Source: Amycolatopsis regifaucium (lineage in GTDB: Bacteria > Actinomycetota > Actinomycetes > Mycobacteriales > Pseudonocardiaceae). From it: DNA of 50,731 nt. Location of the stretch: NCBI RefSeq assembly GCF_001613935.1, contig NZ_LQCI01000017.1:68753-119483 (forward strand), given 5' to 3'. The translations under genes were made by a program, and so were the position numbers. Under the pieces are notes generated by a model, which worked only from the letters and a program-made list of their open reading frames with translations, was not told the DNA's origin and searched no databases. Positions 8,353 to 15,589 of the stretch are shown in pieces (positions within the stretch are counted from its first letter, which is position 1; each line of letters begins with the position of its first letter).

Positions 8353-9141
8353 ATGCACGGGACGAGTACCGAACCGGACGAAGTGACGGTACGCGCGCGA
8401 CTCCTCGGCCCGCTCGAACTGCACTCCGGCGGGGCCGATCGCGCGCCGACCACGCCGAAACTCCTGCAACTGCTGGCGATGCTGCTCATCCGGCCCGGCA
8501 AGACGGTCCACGTCGATTCGCTGGTCCACGAGCTGTGGAACGACACACCCCCGCGCAGCGTCCGCCGCACGCTGCACACCTATGTCCACCACCTTCGCCG
8601 TCACCTCGACCCTGACGGCGAAGGCGGTCTGCTGGTCACCAGCCCGCCCGGCTACCGGCTCGACCTCGACCCGGCCATGGTCGACGTGTCGGAGTTCCAG
8701 CGCCTGCACCGGCTCGGCCGCGAACTGCTGACCGGAGGCGACGACGCGGCGGCCGCGCACGCGTTCCGTACCGCGTTGGACCTGTGGTCCGGCCCACCCC
8801 TGGCCAGCGTCCACTGTGGACCGACACTGGCCGCGTACACCGTCTATCTGCTGGAGCATCGGCGCAATGCCCGTGACCTGTGGATCGAGGCCGAGATCCG
8901 GTCCGGACGGCACCGGGAGATGCTCGGCGTACTGCGCTCGCTGACCACCGCGGACCCGCTCGACGAGACCCTGCACGCCCAGCTGATCCGCGCGCTGTGC
9001 CTCAGCGGACGGCGTAGCGACGCGCTCGCGTCCTTCCACTGGCTGCGGGCGAGGCTCGAAGACGAACTGGGGGTGGAACCCTGCGCCGAACTGCGAGAGC
9101 TGCACCGCGAACTGCTCTCCGAGGGAAACCCGGTCCGCTGA
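8353..9141 (+). CDS. SARP-family pathway activator 1 (AfsR/DnrI type)
   Basis: 262 residues from ATG 8353, chosen for the GGAGGGGG site just upstream. The N-terminal OmpR-like winged helix (about 15-105) includes LLGPLELHSGG, PTTPKLLQLLAMLL and SVRRTLHTYVHHLRRHLD. The bacterial transcriptional activator domain (about 110-260) contains ALDLWSGPPLA, then LDETLHAQLIRALCLSGRRS and ELGVEPCAELRELH. Small SARPs activate antibiotic cluster promoters by binding direct repeats. Paralogue at 41858. An HxlR-type gene follows both copies. Confidence 0.93.
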   Translation: MHGTSTEPDEVTVRARLLGPLELHSGGADRAPTTPKLLQLLAMLLIRPGKTVHVDSLVHELWNDTPPRSVRRTLHTYVHHLRRHLDPDGEGGLLVTSPPGYRLDLDPAMVDVSEFQRLHRLGRELLTGGDDAAAAHAFRTALDLWSGPPLASVHCGPTLAAYTVYLLEHRRNARDLWIEAEIRSGRHREMLGVLRSLTTADPLDETLHAQLIRALCLSGRRSDALASFHWLRARLEDELGVEPCAELRELHRELLSEGNPVR

Positions 9142-9203
9142 GCACGCCGACCGGTGAACGAACACCACCCCGTCACCAGAGTCAGGAAGTTGAGGAGTAA
9201 AGC

Positions 9204-9890
9204 ATGACCGCTCGCACCTACGGCCAGTTCTGTGGCCTCGCCCGCGCGCTCGAGATCATCGGGGAACGCTGGTCCCTGCTCGTGATCCGCGACCTGGTGC
9301 TCGGCCCGAAACGGTTCGACGAACTCCAGCAAGGCCTGCCGAAGATCCCGACGAGCATCCTGTCGACCCGGCTGAACGAACTCGAACAGCACGGCGTCGT
9401 CCAGCGCCGGGTGCTTTCGCAGCTCGACGCCGGAGTGGTCTACGAGCTGACCGAGTACGGCAACGACCTCGACCAGATCCTGCTGCAGCTGGGCCTGTGG
9501 GGTGCGCGGTCGCTCACCGAGCCCGCCGCGAACGACCTGTTCACCCTCGACGCCGCCATCCTTTCGCTGTACACGACGTTCCAGCCGCACGAGGCCCACG
9601 GCGTCCGTGGCGCGTTCGAGCTGCATTACGGCGACCAGATGATCGTTCACGCCGTGGTCGAGGACGGCGCGGTGACGGCGGGTGAGGGCCCGCATCCGGA
9701 TCCGGACCTCGTCATCGAACCGCGCGGGCCGCTCATGCTCAAGCTGCTGAACGGCGAACTGGACGCCGCGAGCTCGCTCACCTGCGGCGCGGTGGCCATC
9801 AAGGGCGACGCGGCCTACCTGGAGCTGTTCACACGGCTCTTCCACATCCCCTCGGCCCCGTCGAAGGCCGAAGGGCTCGTCACGCACTGA
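9204..9890 (+). CDS. HxlR-family winged-helix regulator 1 with C-terminal sterol-carrier-like domain
   Basis: 228 residues. The HxlR winged helix (1-~110) begins MTARTYGQFCGLARALEIIG and has the typical GERWSLLVIRDLVLGPKRFDELQ. The C-terminal half (~120-225) looks like an SCP2-type alpha/beta domain that could bind a hydrophobic ligand. An exact-length paralogue lies at 42741, also directly after a SARP gene. A ligand-responsive regulator of the enediyne or peptide genes is a reasonable inference. ATG is preceded by GAGGAG. Confidence 0.9.
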   Translation: MTARTYGQFCGLARALEIIGERWSLLVIRDLVLGPKRFDELQQGLPKIPTSILSTRLNELEQHGVVQRRVLSQLDAGVVYELTEYGNDLDQILLQLGLWGARSLTEPAANDLFTLDAAILSLYTTFQPHEAHGVRGAFELHYGDQMIVHAVVEDGAVTAGEGPHPDPDLVIEPRGPLMLKLLNGELDAASSLTCGAVAIKGDAAYLELFTRLFHIPSAPSKAEGLVTH

Positions 9891-9911
9891 CGAGAACGGA
9901 ACCGCGCGCGG

Positions 9912-9937
9912 GCCGGCACCACGACCGGGGTGCCGGC
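9912..9937. terminator. Hairpin between HxlR 1 and the Sua5-like gene
   Basis: 9-bp arms GCCGGCACC/GGTGCCGGC with an 8-base loop, lying between the convergent stops at 9890 and 9944. Outer bases extend the pairing imperfectly. Likely bidirectional terminator. Confidence 0.7.
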
Positions 9938-9943
9938 TCGCGG

Positions 9944-10564
9944 TCATTCGAAGCGCGAGGGATCGCCGGCGCCGCGCCGCACGATCTCCGGTTCCCCCGA
10001 CGAGAAGTCGATCACCGTGGTGGGCTCGACCCCGCATTCGCCGGAATCGATCACCGCGTCCACCACGTGCTCCAGCCGCTCCTTGATGTCCCAGCCCTGG
10101 GTCATCGGCTCCTCCTGGTCGGGCAGCAGCAGCGTGCTCGACAGCAGTGGTTCGCCGAGTTCGCCCAGCAGCGCCTGGGTGACCACGTGGTCCGGGATGC
10201 GCACACCGACCGTCTTCTTCTTGGCGTGCATCAGGCGGCGCGGGACCTCCTTGGTCGCCGGGAGAATGAACGTGTAACTGCCCGGTGTGGACGCCTTGAC
10301 CGCGCGGAAGACCGCGTTGTCCACGTGCACGAACTGGCCCAGCTGGGCGAAGTCCTGACACACCAGGGTGAAATGGTGTCGGTCGTCGAGTTTGCGGATA
10401 CTCCGGATGCGGTCGATCCCGTCCCTGTTCCCCAGCTGGCAGCCGAGCGCGAAGCAGGAGTCCGTCGGGTAGGCGATCAGCCCGTCCTCGCGCAGGATGT
10501 CGACGACCTGTCCGATCGCGCGTCGTTGCGGATTTTCCGGATGCACGTCGAAATACCTGGCCAT
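9944..10564 (-). CDS. Sua5/YciO/YrdC-family protein (L-threonylcarbamoyladenylate synthase-like)
   Basis: 206 residues forming one YrdC domain. LIAYPTDSCFALGC and IRKLDDRHHFTLVCQDFAQL match the ATP/nucleotide and KxR-type elements of the YciO branch. PGSYTFILPA, GVRIPDH and LLSSTLLLPDQEEPM follow. Sua5/YrdC enzymes make the threonylcarbamoyl-AMP used for tRNA t6A; the YciO branch is less well understood, and a second canonical Sua5 is expected elsewhere. It ends convergently with HxlR 1 and looks unrelated to the cluster. Confidence 0.88.
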   Translation of the reverse strand: MARYFDVHPENPQRRAIGQVVDILREDGLIAYPTDSCFALGCQLGNRDGIDRIRSIRKLDDRHHFTLVCQDFAQLGQFVHVDNAVFRAVKASTPGSYTFILPATKEVPRRLMHAKKKTVGVRIPDHVVTQALLGELGEPLLSSTLLLPDQEEPMTQGWDIKERLEHVVDAVIDSGECGVEPTTVIDFSSGEPEIVRRGAGDPSRFE

Positions 10565-10856
10565 GCGCCGAGCTTAAGGCCACCGGTCCCCCGGCGCCGC
10601 GACAGGCCGTCCCGGCGTGGCGTACACAGTGGAACCGGAGGATTCGGCGCACGTCTTCCATCGTGGCGTGTCACGGGATCGTCCGCATGGTCCGAACGCC
10701 CCACACCCGCCCGGGTGACCGACGGGATTTTCTTGTCCCCAGGCGGGAAACGTCCTCTTGTCCGCCGTTCTCCCTTACCCGGAAAGACCAACCGGGGTAA
10801 CGAGGATGGGTTAGGATCCGAATACACCGCGATGGAAGGTCGCGCGGCGGCCGTCC

Positions 10857-13238
10857 TTGGCCGTCGTGAGGGCGAAACACGACAAAGTTGAGACGTCTCC
10901 TCCTATCACTGGGGTGCCTGTGCCGGAACAGCTCGCGGTGACCGCCGAGCCGCTGGGGACCGCCGGGATCGACCGGCGCCCCCGGCGGGCGCTGTTCCTC
11001 GCCGGGTTGATCATCACCGTCGTCTTCGTCAACTCGTGCCTGTTCGGTCTGCTCTCGGTGCTGCTGCAGCCCGGGTTGGACTTCTGGCAGGGCATGCTCG
11101 CCGTGCTCTACGTCGGCCCCGTGCTCGCGATCCAGCTCCTGTACTTCAGCCGCCCGGCCGTCCGCCTGGACACCAGGCTCGCGAAGGTCATGCTGGTGGT
11201 CCAGGCGTGCCTGGCCTATCTGCCGACCCTGCACTTCGAGGCCGCGCTGAGCTCGTTGACCACCCTCGCGGCGGGCAGCGCGCTGCTGCTCTTCCGGCCG
11301 CGGACGGGCTGGACGGTGTTCACCGTCCTCATGGCGGGGACGATGTGGATCCTGTGGGCCTACGACGACACCTGGCTCGGCGCGGTGTTCGACAGCGTCA
11401 CCGCGCTCTTCTACGCGCTGGTCGTGTACCTGCTGACCTGGCTCGCGCGGCTGGTGACCGAGCTGCACCAGGCCAGGACCGAACTGGCCGGGCGCGCGGT
11501 GGCCGAGCAACGGCTGGCGTTCGCGAGGGACCTGCACGACCTGCTCGGGCTCAGCCTTTCGGCGATCGCGCTCAAGGGTGAACTGGTGCACCGGCTGCTG
11601 CGCAAATCGCTGGACCGGGCGCGCGGGGAACTCGCCGAGATCACCGGGATCGCCCAGCGCACGCTGTCGGACGTGCGGTCGGTGGCCAGGGGCTACCGGG
11701 AGCTGTCGCTCGACAAGGAATCACGGACCGCGGTGTCGCTGCTCTCCGCGTCGAACGTCGCGGTGCGGCTCGACGTCGAGCAGGTCGAACTCCCGGTCAA
11801 GCTGCGCACCTTGCTGGCGAAGGTGCTGCGGGAGGGCGTCACGAACGTGCTCCGCTACACCGGCGTCGAGCACTGCGAGATCACCGTGCGCGCGCACGAG
11901 GGGCGGGTCGCGCTGGAGATCGTCCACGACGGCACGGCGCACGAGGACGTCCCGGCGGAAACGGCCGAGAGCCTGTGCGGGGTGGCCCAGGAGGTCGACG
12001 GGCACGGCGGCACGCTCAGCGCGGGCCCGGACGCGGCCGGCCGGTGGCGGCTGCGCGCGGAACTCCCGGTGCCCGACCAGGTCGAACCCACCGAGACGGC
12101 GCTGGCACAGGCCCCAGAGCACTGGTCGAGCATCGACGCCAGGAACGTCCAGTGGACGCTGACGGTGGTCTTCATCCTCTTCGGTCTCTCCGCGATGACG
12201 CGGGCCTTCATGCTGACCGACGACGGCTGGTACCTCACGCTCACCGCCGGCTATCTCACCGCGCTGATCACCCTGCAGCTGTCCTATTTCGCCCGGCCGA
12301 ACGTCCGGCTGCGCTCGCGGCAGAGCTACGCGCTGCTCTTCGTCCAGGCCTGCCTGATCTTCCTGCCCCTGATCCCGCTCGGGAACGCCTGGGTGAGCCT
12401 GCCGAGCCTGTTCGCCGGCACCGCGCTGCTGGTGCTGCCGCCGCTGGCAGGCTGGACGGCGTTCGCCGCGACCTCGGCCGGTGTCCTGCTGATCCGGATC
12501 GAATACGGCACCGACTTCATCGGCGGCTTCTACAGCGTCGCGTCCATCCTGAACACCGGGCTGATGGTCTTCGGGCTCATCTGGCTGATCCGGCTGGTGA
12601 CCGAGCTCGGCGAGACCAGGAAACGCCTCGCCGAGGTCGCGGTCGCCGAGGAACGGCTGCGCTTCGCCCGCGATCTGCACGACCTGCTCGGAATGAGCCT
12701 TTCGGCGATCGCGCTGAAGAGCGAGCTGACCAGCCGGATCATGGACATCGACACCACCCGGGCCTCCGACGAGCTGCTGGAGATCCTCGGGCTGACCCGG
12801 CAGGCGCTGACCGACGTCCGCTCCGTGGCGAGCGGTTACCGGGAGCTGTCGCTGGACCAGGAGTCCCGCTCGGCCCAGGCGGTGCTGACGGCCGCCGACG
12901 TCCAGGTGCGGCTGGAGTTCGAGCACGGGGACCTGCCCTCGACGGTGCGGACGGTGCTGGCCGTGGTGCTGCGCGAGGGGGTGACGAACGTCTTGCGGCA
13001 CAGCAAGGTCGAACGCTGTGAGATCGCGGTGCGGCGGGTCGGCGGCGGCGTCGCGCTGGACATCGTCAACGACGGCGTCCAGAACGGGCAGGCGACGCCG
13101 GAGAAGCCGGTCCGGGTCGAGGCGCCGGGCAGCGGCATCACGAACATGTCCGACCGTGTCGCCGGGCTGGGCGGCGAACTGACCGCCGGGGTCGAACCCG
13201 ACGGGCGGTTCCGGTTGCGCGCGGTGGTCCCGGTCTAG
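10857..13238 (+). CDS. Tandemly duplicated (fused) NarX/DesK-type sensor histidine kinase
   Basis: 793 residues made of two complete copies of one kinase plan. Each has about five membrane segments (about 45-200 and 430-585), a HisKA_3 dimerisation segment with FARDLHDLLG (His227 and His608) and a HATPase domain (N-boxes EGVTNVL at 326 and 707). The second ATPase keeps the glycine-rich GSGITNMSDR lid (~758). In the first this box is missing and replaced by CGVAQEVDGHGG, so it may not bind ATP. Kinases of this class act as dimers, so one chain may form an internal dimer. The start is uncertain: TTG 10857, GTG 10866 and GTG 10914 all lack a strong ribosome site. Its TAG interlocks with that of NarL regulator 3, its probable partner. 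Confidence 0.9.
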   Translation: MAVVRAKHDKVETSPPITGVPVPEQLAVTAEPLGTAGIDRRPRRALFLAGLIITVVFVNSCLFGLLSVLLQPGLDFWQGMLAVLYVGPVLAIQLLYFSRPAVRLDTRLAKVMLVVQACLAYLPTLHFEAALSSLTTLAAGSALLLFRPRTGWTVFTVLMAGTMWILWAYDDTWLGAVFDSVTALFYALVVYLLTWLARLVTELHQARTELAGRAVAEQRLAFARDLHDLLGLSLSAIALKGELVHRLLRKSLDRARGELAEITGIAQRTLSDVRSVARGYRELSLDKESRTAVSLLSASNVAVRLDVEQVELPVKLRTLLAKVLREGVTNVLRYTGVEHCEITVRAHEGRVALEIVHDGTAHEDVPAETAESLCGVAQEVDGHGGTLSAGPDAAGRWRLRAELPVPDQVEPTETALAQAPEHWSSIDARNVQWTLTVVFILFGLSAMTRAFMLTDDGWYLTLTAGYLTALITLQLSYFARPNVRLRSRQSYALLFVQACLIFLPLIPLGNAWVSLPSLFAGTALLVLPPLAGWTAFAATSAGVLLIRIEYGTDFIGGFYSVASILNTGLMVFGLIWLIRLVTELGETRKRLAEVAVAEERLRFARDLHDLLGMSLSAIALKSELTSRIMDIDTTRASDELLEILGLTRQALTDVRSVASGYRELSLDQESRSAQAVLTAADVQVRLEFEHGDLPSTVRTVLAVVLREGVTNVLRHSKVERCEIAVRRVGGGVALDIVNDGVQNGQATPEKPVRVEAPGSGITNMSDRVAGLGGELTAGVEPDGRFRLRAVVPV

Positions 13239-13843
13239 ATCCAGCCGGACTCCCTGGCGATCCGGATCGCGTCGACCCGGTTGCGCGCGTTGAGCTTCGA
13301 AACGATCGTGGTCAGGTAGTTGCGTACGGTCCCGGTGGAGAGAAAGGCCTTCGCCGCGACCTCCAGGGTGTCGCGGCCTTCCGCGGTCAGCCGCAGGACG
13401 TCGATCTCGCGCGGTGTCAGCGGGCAGTCCACGGTGTCCCAGGCGGCCAGCGCCAGATCGCCGTCGACCATCCGCCGCCCGGCCGCCACCCCGCGTACGG
13501 CGTTGGCGAGTTTCTCCGCGGGGGCGTCCTTCAACAGGAACCCGTTGACCTTGGCGGCCAGTGCGCGGCGGAGTGTGCCGGGTTTGCCGAGGCTGGTCAG
13601 GATCAGCGTTCTGACCTCGGGAAGCTGCTCGTGCAGTTCGGTGGCCGCGGTGAGGCCGTCCTTGCCGGGAAGATCGATGTCGATGACCGCGACCTGGATG
13701 CGCGAGGTGCGCGCGGCGGTGAGGATCTCGTCACCGGAGGCCACTTCGGACACCACCTCGATATCCGGTTCCAGTCGCAGCAACGCCACGAGCGCCCCCC
13801 TGACGATGTGCATGTCCTCGGCCACCAGAACCCTGATCACCAT
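13235..13843 (-). CDS. NarL/FixJ-type response regulator 3 of 3 paralogues
   Basis: 202 residues from ATG 13843, which has GGAGGGG upstream; the longer frame adds a non-homologous N-terminus. The receiver has VLVAEDMH, AVIDIDLPGKDG (phosphoacceptor Asp), LILTSLG and FLLKDAP. The LuxR domain reads LTPREIDVLRLTAEGRDTLE then LSTGTVRNYLTTIVSKL. Its stop codon and that of the fused kinase share the tetranucleotide CTAG at 13235-13238, so the pair is convergent and not an operon. Being adjacent, it is the best candidate partner of the kinase, but all three NarL paralogues could be phosphorylated by it. Confidence 0.93.
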   Translation of the reverse strand: MVIRVLVAEDMHIVRGALVALLRLEPDIEVVSEVASGDEILTAARTSRIQVAVIDIDLPGKDGLTAATELHEQLPEVRTLILTSLGKPGTLRRALAAKVNGFLLKDAPAEKLANAVRGVAAGRRMVDGDLALAAWDTVDCPLTPREIDVLRLTAEGRDTLEVAAKAFLSTGTVRNYLTTIVSKLNARNRVDAIRIARESGWI

Positions 13844-14045
13844 CGCGCCGCCCCTCCGACCACGGCCCCCGTGACCCAAGATAAACACGGTCGGACAGAA
13901 CGCGTTCCACCGTTCGGGTGGCGAGTGGTATCGGTCAAGTGGCATCCACATCGTGGACGCTACGACGATCGGGTTATGCGGCCACCGGGCTGGTAAGTGG
14001 TCGGTGACTTTCCGTCGCCCCTGACCATGGTGGTGCGCACCCGGA

Positions 14046-14086
14046 ACCGGCCGTCTCTCGCGTTCGGGGTGCGAGAGACGGCCGGT
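14046..14086 (-). terminator. 16-bp perfect hairpin after the candidate precursor peptide
   Basis: Arms 14046-14061 and 14071-14086 (ACCGGCCGTCTCTCGC and its complement) with a 9-base loop, starting 9 bases past the stop codon of the 63-aa peptide gene. A dedicated strong terminator directly after a tiny gene supports that the gene is transcribed. Confidence 0.8.
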
Positions 14087-14095
14087 GGGGTGCGC

Positions 14096-14287
14096 TCAGC
14101 TCGCCTCGGCCAGGGGCGGGGCGGTGCAACAGGCGCCGGTGAAGCAATCGAAGACCTGACCACTCGGCCGGTTGGTCCAGTTGTCGAACCGGTCGATCAC
14201 GAGCTCGACCTGATTCCCGGCCGAACCGGTATCGATTCCCCGTACGGCGAAAAGCGAGCGGACGTTGTCGGTCACAGCGTTCTTCAT
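14096..14287 (-). CDS. 63-aa Cys-rich peptide, candidate RiPP precursor
   Basis: ATG 14287 is preceded by GGGAG at good spacing. The first ~45 residues are a soluble leader-like stretch (MKNAVTDNVRSLFAVRGIDT, then acidic/aliphatic sequence). The last ~17 residues, DCFTGACCTAPPLAEAS, hold all three Cys plus Thr and Ser, the residues turned into thiazol(in)es or oxazol(in)es by YcaO enzymes. The only YcaO/SagB genes in view are about 24-27 kb away in the same locus. No signal peptide or membrane segment. It is followed by its own hairpin and lies beyond the end of the CMD/FAD operon. Precursor function is inferred from size, composition and context; a small non-RiPP protein cannot be excluded. 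Confidence 0.6.
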   Translation of the reverse strand: MKNAVTDNVRSLFAVRGIDTGSAGNQVELVIDRFDNWTNRPSGQVFDCFTGACCTAPPLAEAS

Positions 14288-14598
14288 CGAGTGGCTCCCA
14301 GACGTTTCGGAGGTGATCGGGGTGTTCCTTCGATGAAGAGATGGTGCTGCCCGGGGCCGGTCGTCGACCAGTGCCATGCATCATCGCGAAGTCGTGCTTT
14401 TCGCCTACGCCAGAAGGTTCTCTTCGAATGCGCCATTTCCGCGCGGGTGGCTATCCAATGGAGTAATCGGGGGAGATTCCGTGACTGAGCGCGATCAGGC
14501 ACTCCCATCAGGCGACAATGACGGGCTGTGGTCATTCAGGCCTCGGGTGACCACGAATGGCGTAGTCATTTGCCGGACCGGCTTGGGCCGCGCCCGGC
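14288..14598. other. Intergenic region upstream of the candidate precursor peptide
   Basis: 311 bases between the CMD-like gene's stop and the peptide's start, relatively AT-rich for this genome between 14390 and 14480. It presumably carries the peptide's own promoter, reading leftward. Frames here look like shadows: an 83-residue minus-strand frame ends by ATGA overlap with the peptide start but has no coding bias. Confidence 0.5.
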
Positions 14599-15144
14599 TC
14601 AGGAATCGAGCAGCCGCGCCAGACCCGCGTAACCGCCGTCCTTCAGCCGCACACCCGAGGTCTTCGCGTAGGCGGCGTCGGCGCGGATCCCGAGCCCCTC
14701 GACCATCCGGTTCATGAAGTTGAACAGCGCGCACACGAGGACGGCGTCGTGCAGCGCGGCCTCGTCCCAGCCTGCCGCGAACACGGCTTCGGCGTCGGCA
14801 TCGGTCATCTTCGACGGCGATCGCGTCAGCTTGCCCACGTAGGCCAGCACGGGCTTCATCCGCCCGTCCACGGGAGAAGAGTCCAAATCGGCCAGTGCGG
14901 CGGCCAGAAGCCCCTCCGGTACACCGAAAGCCTCGGCGGTGACGGTGTGGACCCCGTGGCAGTACTGGCAATCGTTGACACCGGAGACGTACGCCGCGAT
15001 CAGCTCCCGTTCGCCGGCATCGAACGCCGACGGCGCCCGCATGACGAGTTCGTGCAAGTCCAGCAGCCGCGACGCCGGAGCCGGGAACTTCTGGAACACC
15101 TGCAGCAGCGTGGCGTCAGTCGGCAAAGATTCGAGATAGGACAT
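14599..15144 (-). CDS. AhpD/carboxymuconolactone-decarboxylase-like (peroxidase-related) protein
   Basis: 181 residues from ATG 15144, chosen because GGGGAG lies 8 bases upstream; it overlaps the preceding gene's 3' end by 29 bases. The core motif is GERELIAAYVSGVNDCQYCH followed by GVHT: Glu47, Cys59, Cys62 and His66 form the AhpD-type redox-active CxxC/His relay. Family members reduce peroxides or act on reactive intermediates as oligomers. As the last gene of a four-gene operon with an FAD oxidoreductase, it may handle an oxidised intermediate or protect the cell; this is inference. Confidence 0.85.
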   Translation of the reverse strand: MSYLESLPTDATLLQVFQKFPAPASRLLDLHELVMRAPSAFDAGERELIAAYVSGVNDCQYCHGVHTVTAEAFGVPEGLLAAALADLDSSPVDGRMKPVLAYVGKLTRSPSKMTDADAEAVFAAGWDEAALHDAVLVCALFNFMNRMVEGLGIRADAAYAKTSGVRLKDGGYAGLARLLDS

Positions 15145-15589
15145 CGCGTGCACTCCCCTTTTCCGGCGTCCGCCCGGGTTCGGCGAACTTGTCGACGTCT
15201 TCGCGGCGCAGCCAGCAGGCGGCGAGGCAGGCGACCGACGCCGGCCCCAGCCCGGCCACCGTGGCGGTGACCCTGGCCGTGGCCTGCTCCCATTCCTTGC
15301 GCAGCGAACCGGCCGTGGTCATCTCCGGCCCCGCCTCGATCAGCGGGCGGACCGCGCGCCAGCGGGTGATGCCCGCTTCGATCAGCGCGCCGGTGTCCAG
15401 GTTGAGTGCGTCGTGCCTCGCCTGGTCCACGGCGAGCGCGACCAGCCCGGGCTCGTCGGCGATCCGCGCGAGCCCGACGCCGGCGAGCAGTCGTTCGGCG
15501 TCCAGTCCCATCAGGATCACCCCCGCCTCCGTCGACGGGGCGTCGTCGACGGAGGGAAGGGTGAACCGGGAGTCGTAGGGCTCAGACAC
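15116..15589 (-). CDS. Hypothetical protein, 157 aa, operon member
   Basis: Starts at GTG 15589, overlapping the FAD oxidoreductase stop by 8 bases with AAGGA upstream, and its own end overlaps the CMD-like gene. This tight coupling indicates it is really translated. The protein is mostly helical by composition (for example EAGVILMGLDAERLLAGVGL, and later VAGLGPASVACLAACWLRRE) and ends in a charged tail. I do not recognise the family. The position between two redox enzymes suggests a scaffold or accessory role, which remains a guess. Confidence 0.75.
   Translation of the reverse strand: MSEPYDSRFTLPSVDDAPSTEAGVILMGLDAERLLAGVGLARIADEPGLVALAVDQARHDALNLDTGALIEAGITRWRAVRPLIEAGPEMTTAGSLRKEWEQATARVTATVAGLGPASVACLAACWLRREDVDKFAEPGRTPEKGSARDVLSRIFAD

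Noticed and set aside
14284..14535. 83-aa minus-strand frame whose stop overlaps the precursor peptide start (ATGA)
   Set aside because: No convincing ribosome site, composition like random GC-rich sequence, and no recognisable motif; the overlap is probably chance.
14481..14717. Plus-strand GTG frame with GGGGGAGA upstream, antisense to the end of the CMD-like gene
   Set aside because: Most of the product is an Arg/Pro/Ala-rich shadow of the real gene on the other strand; only the ribosome-like site is attractive.
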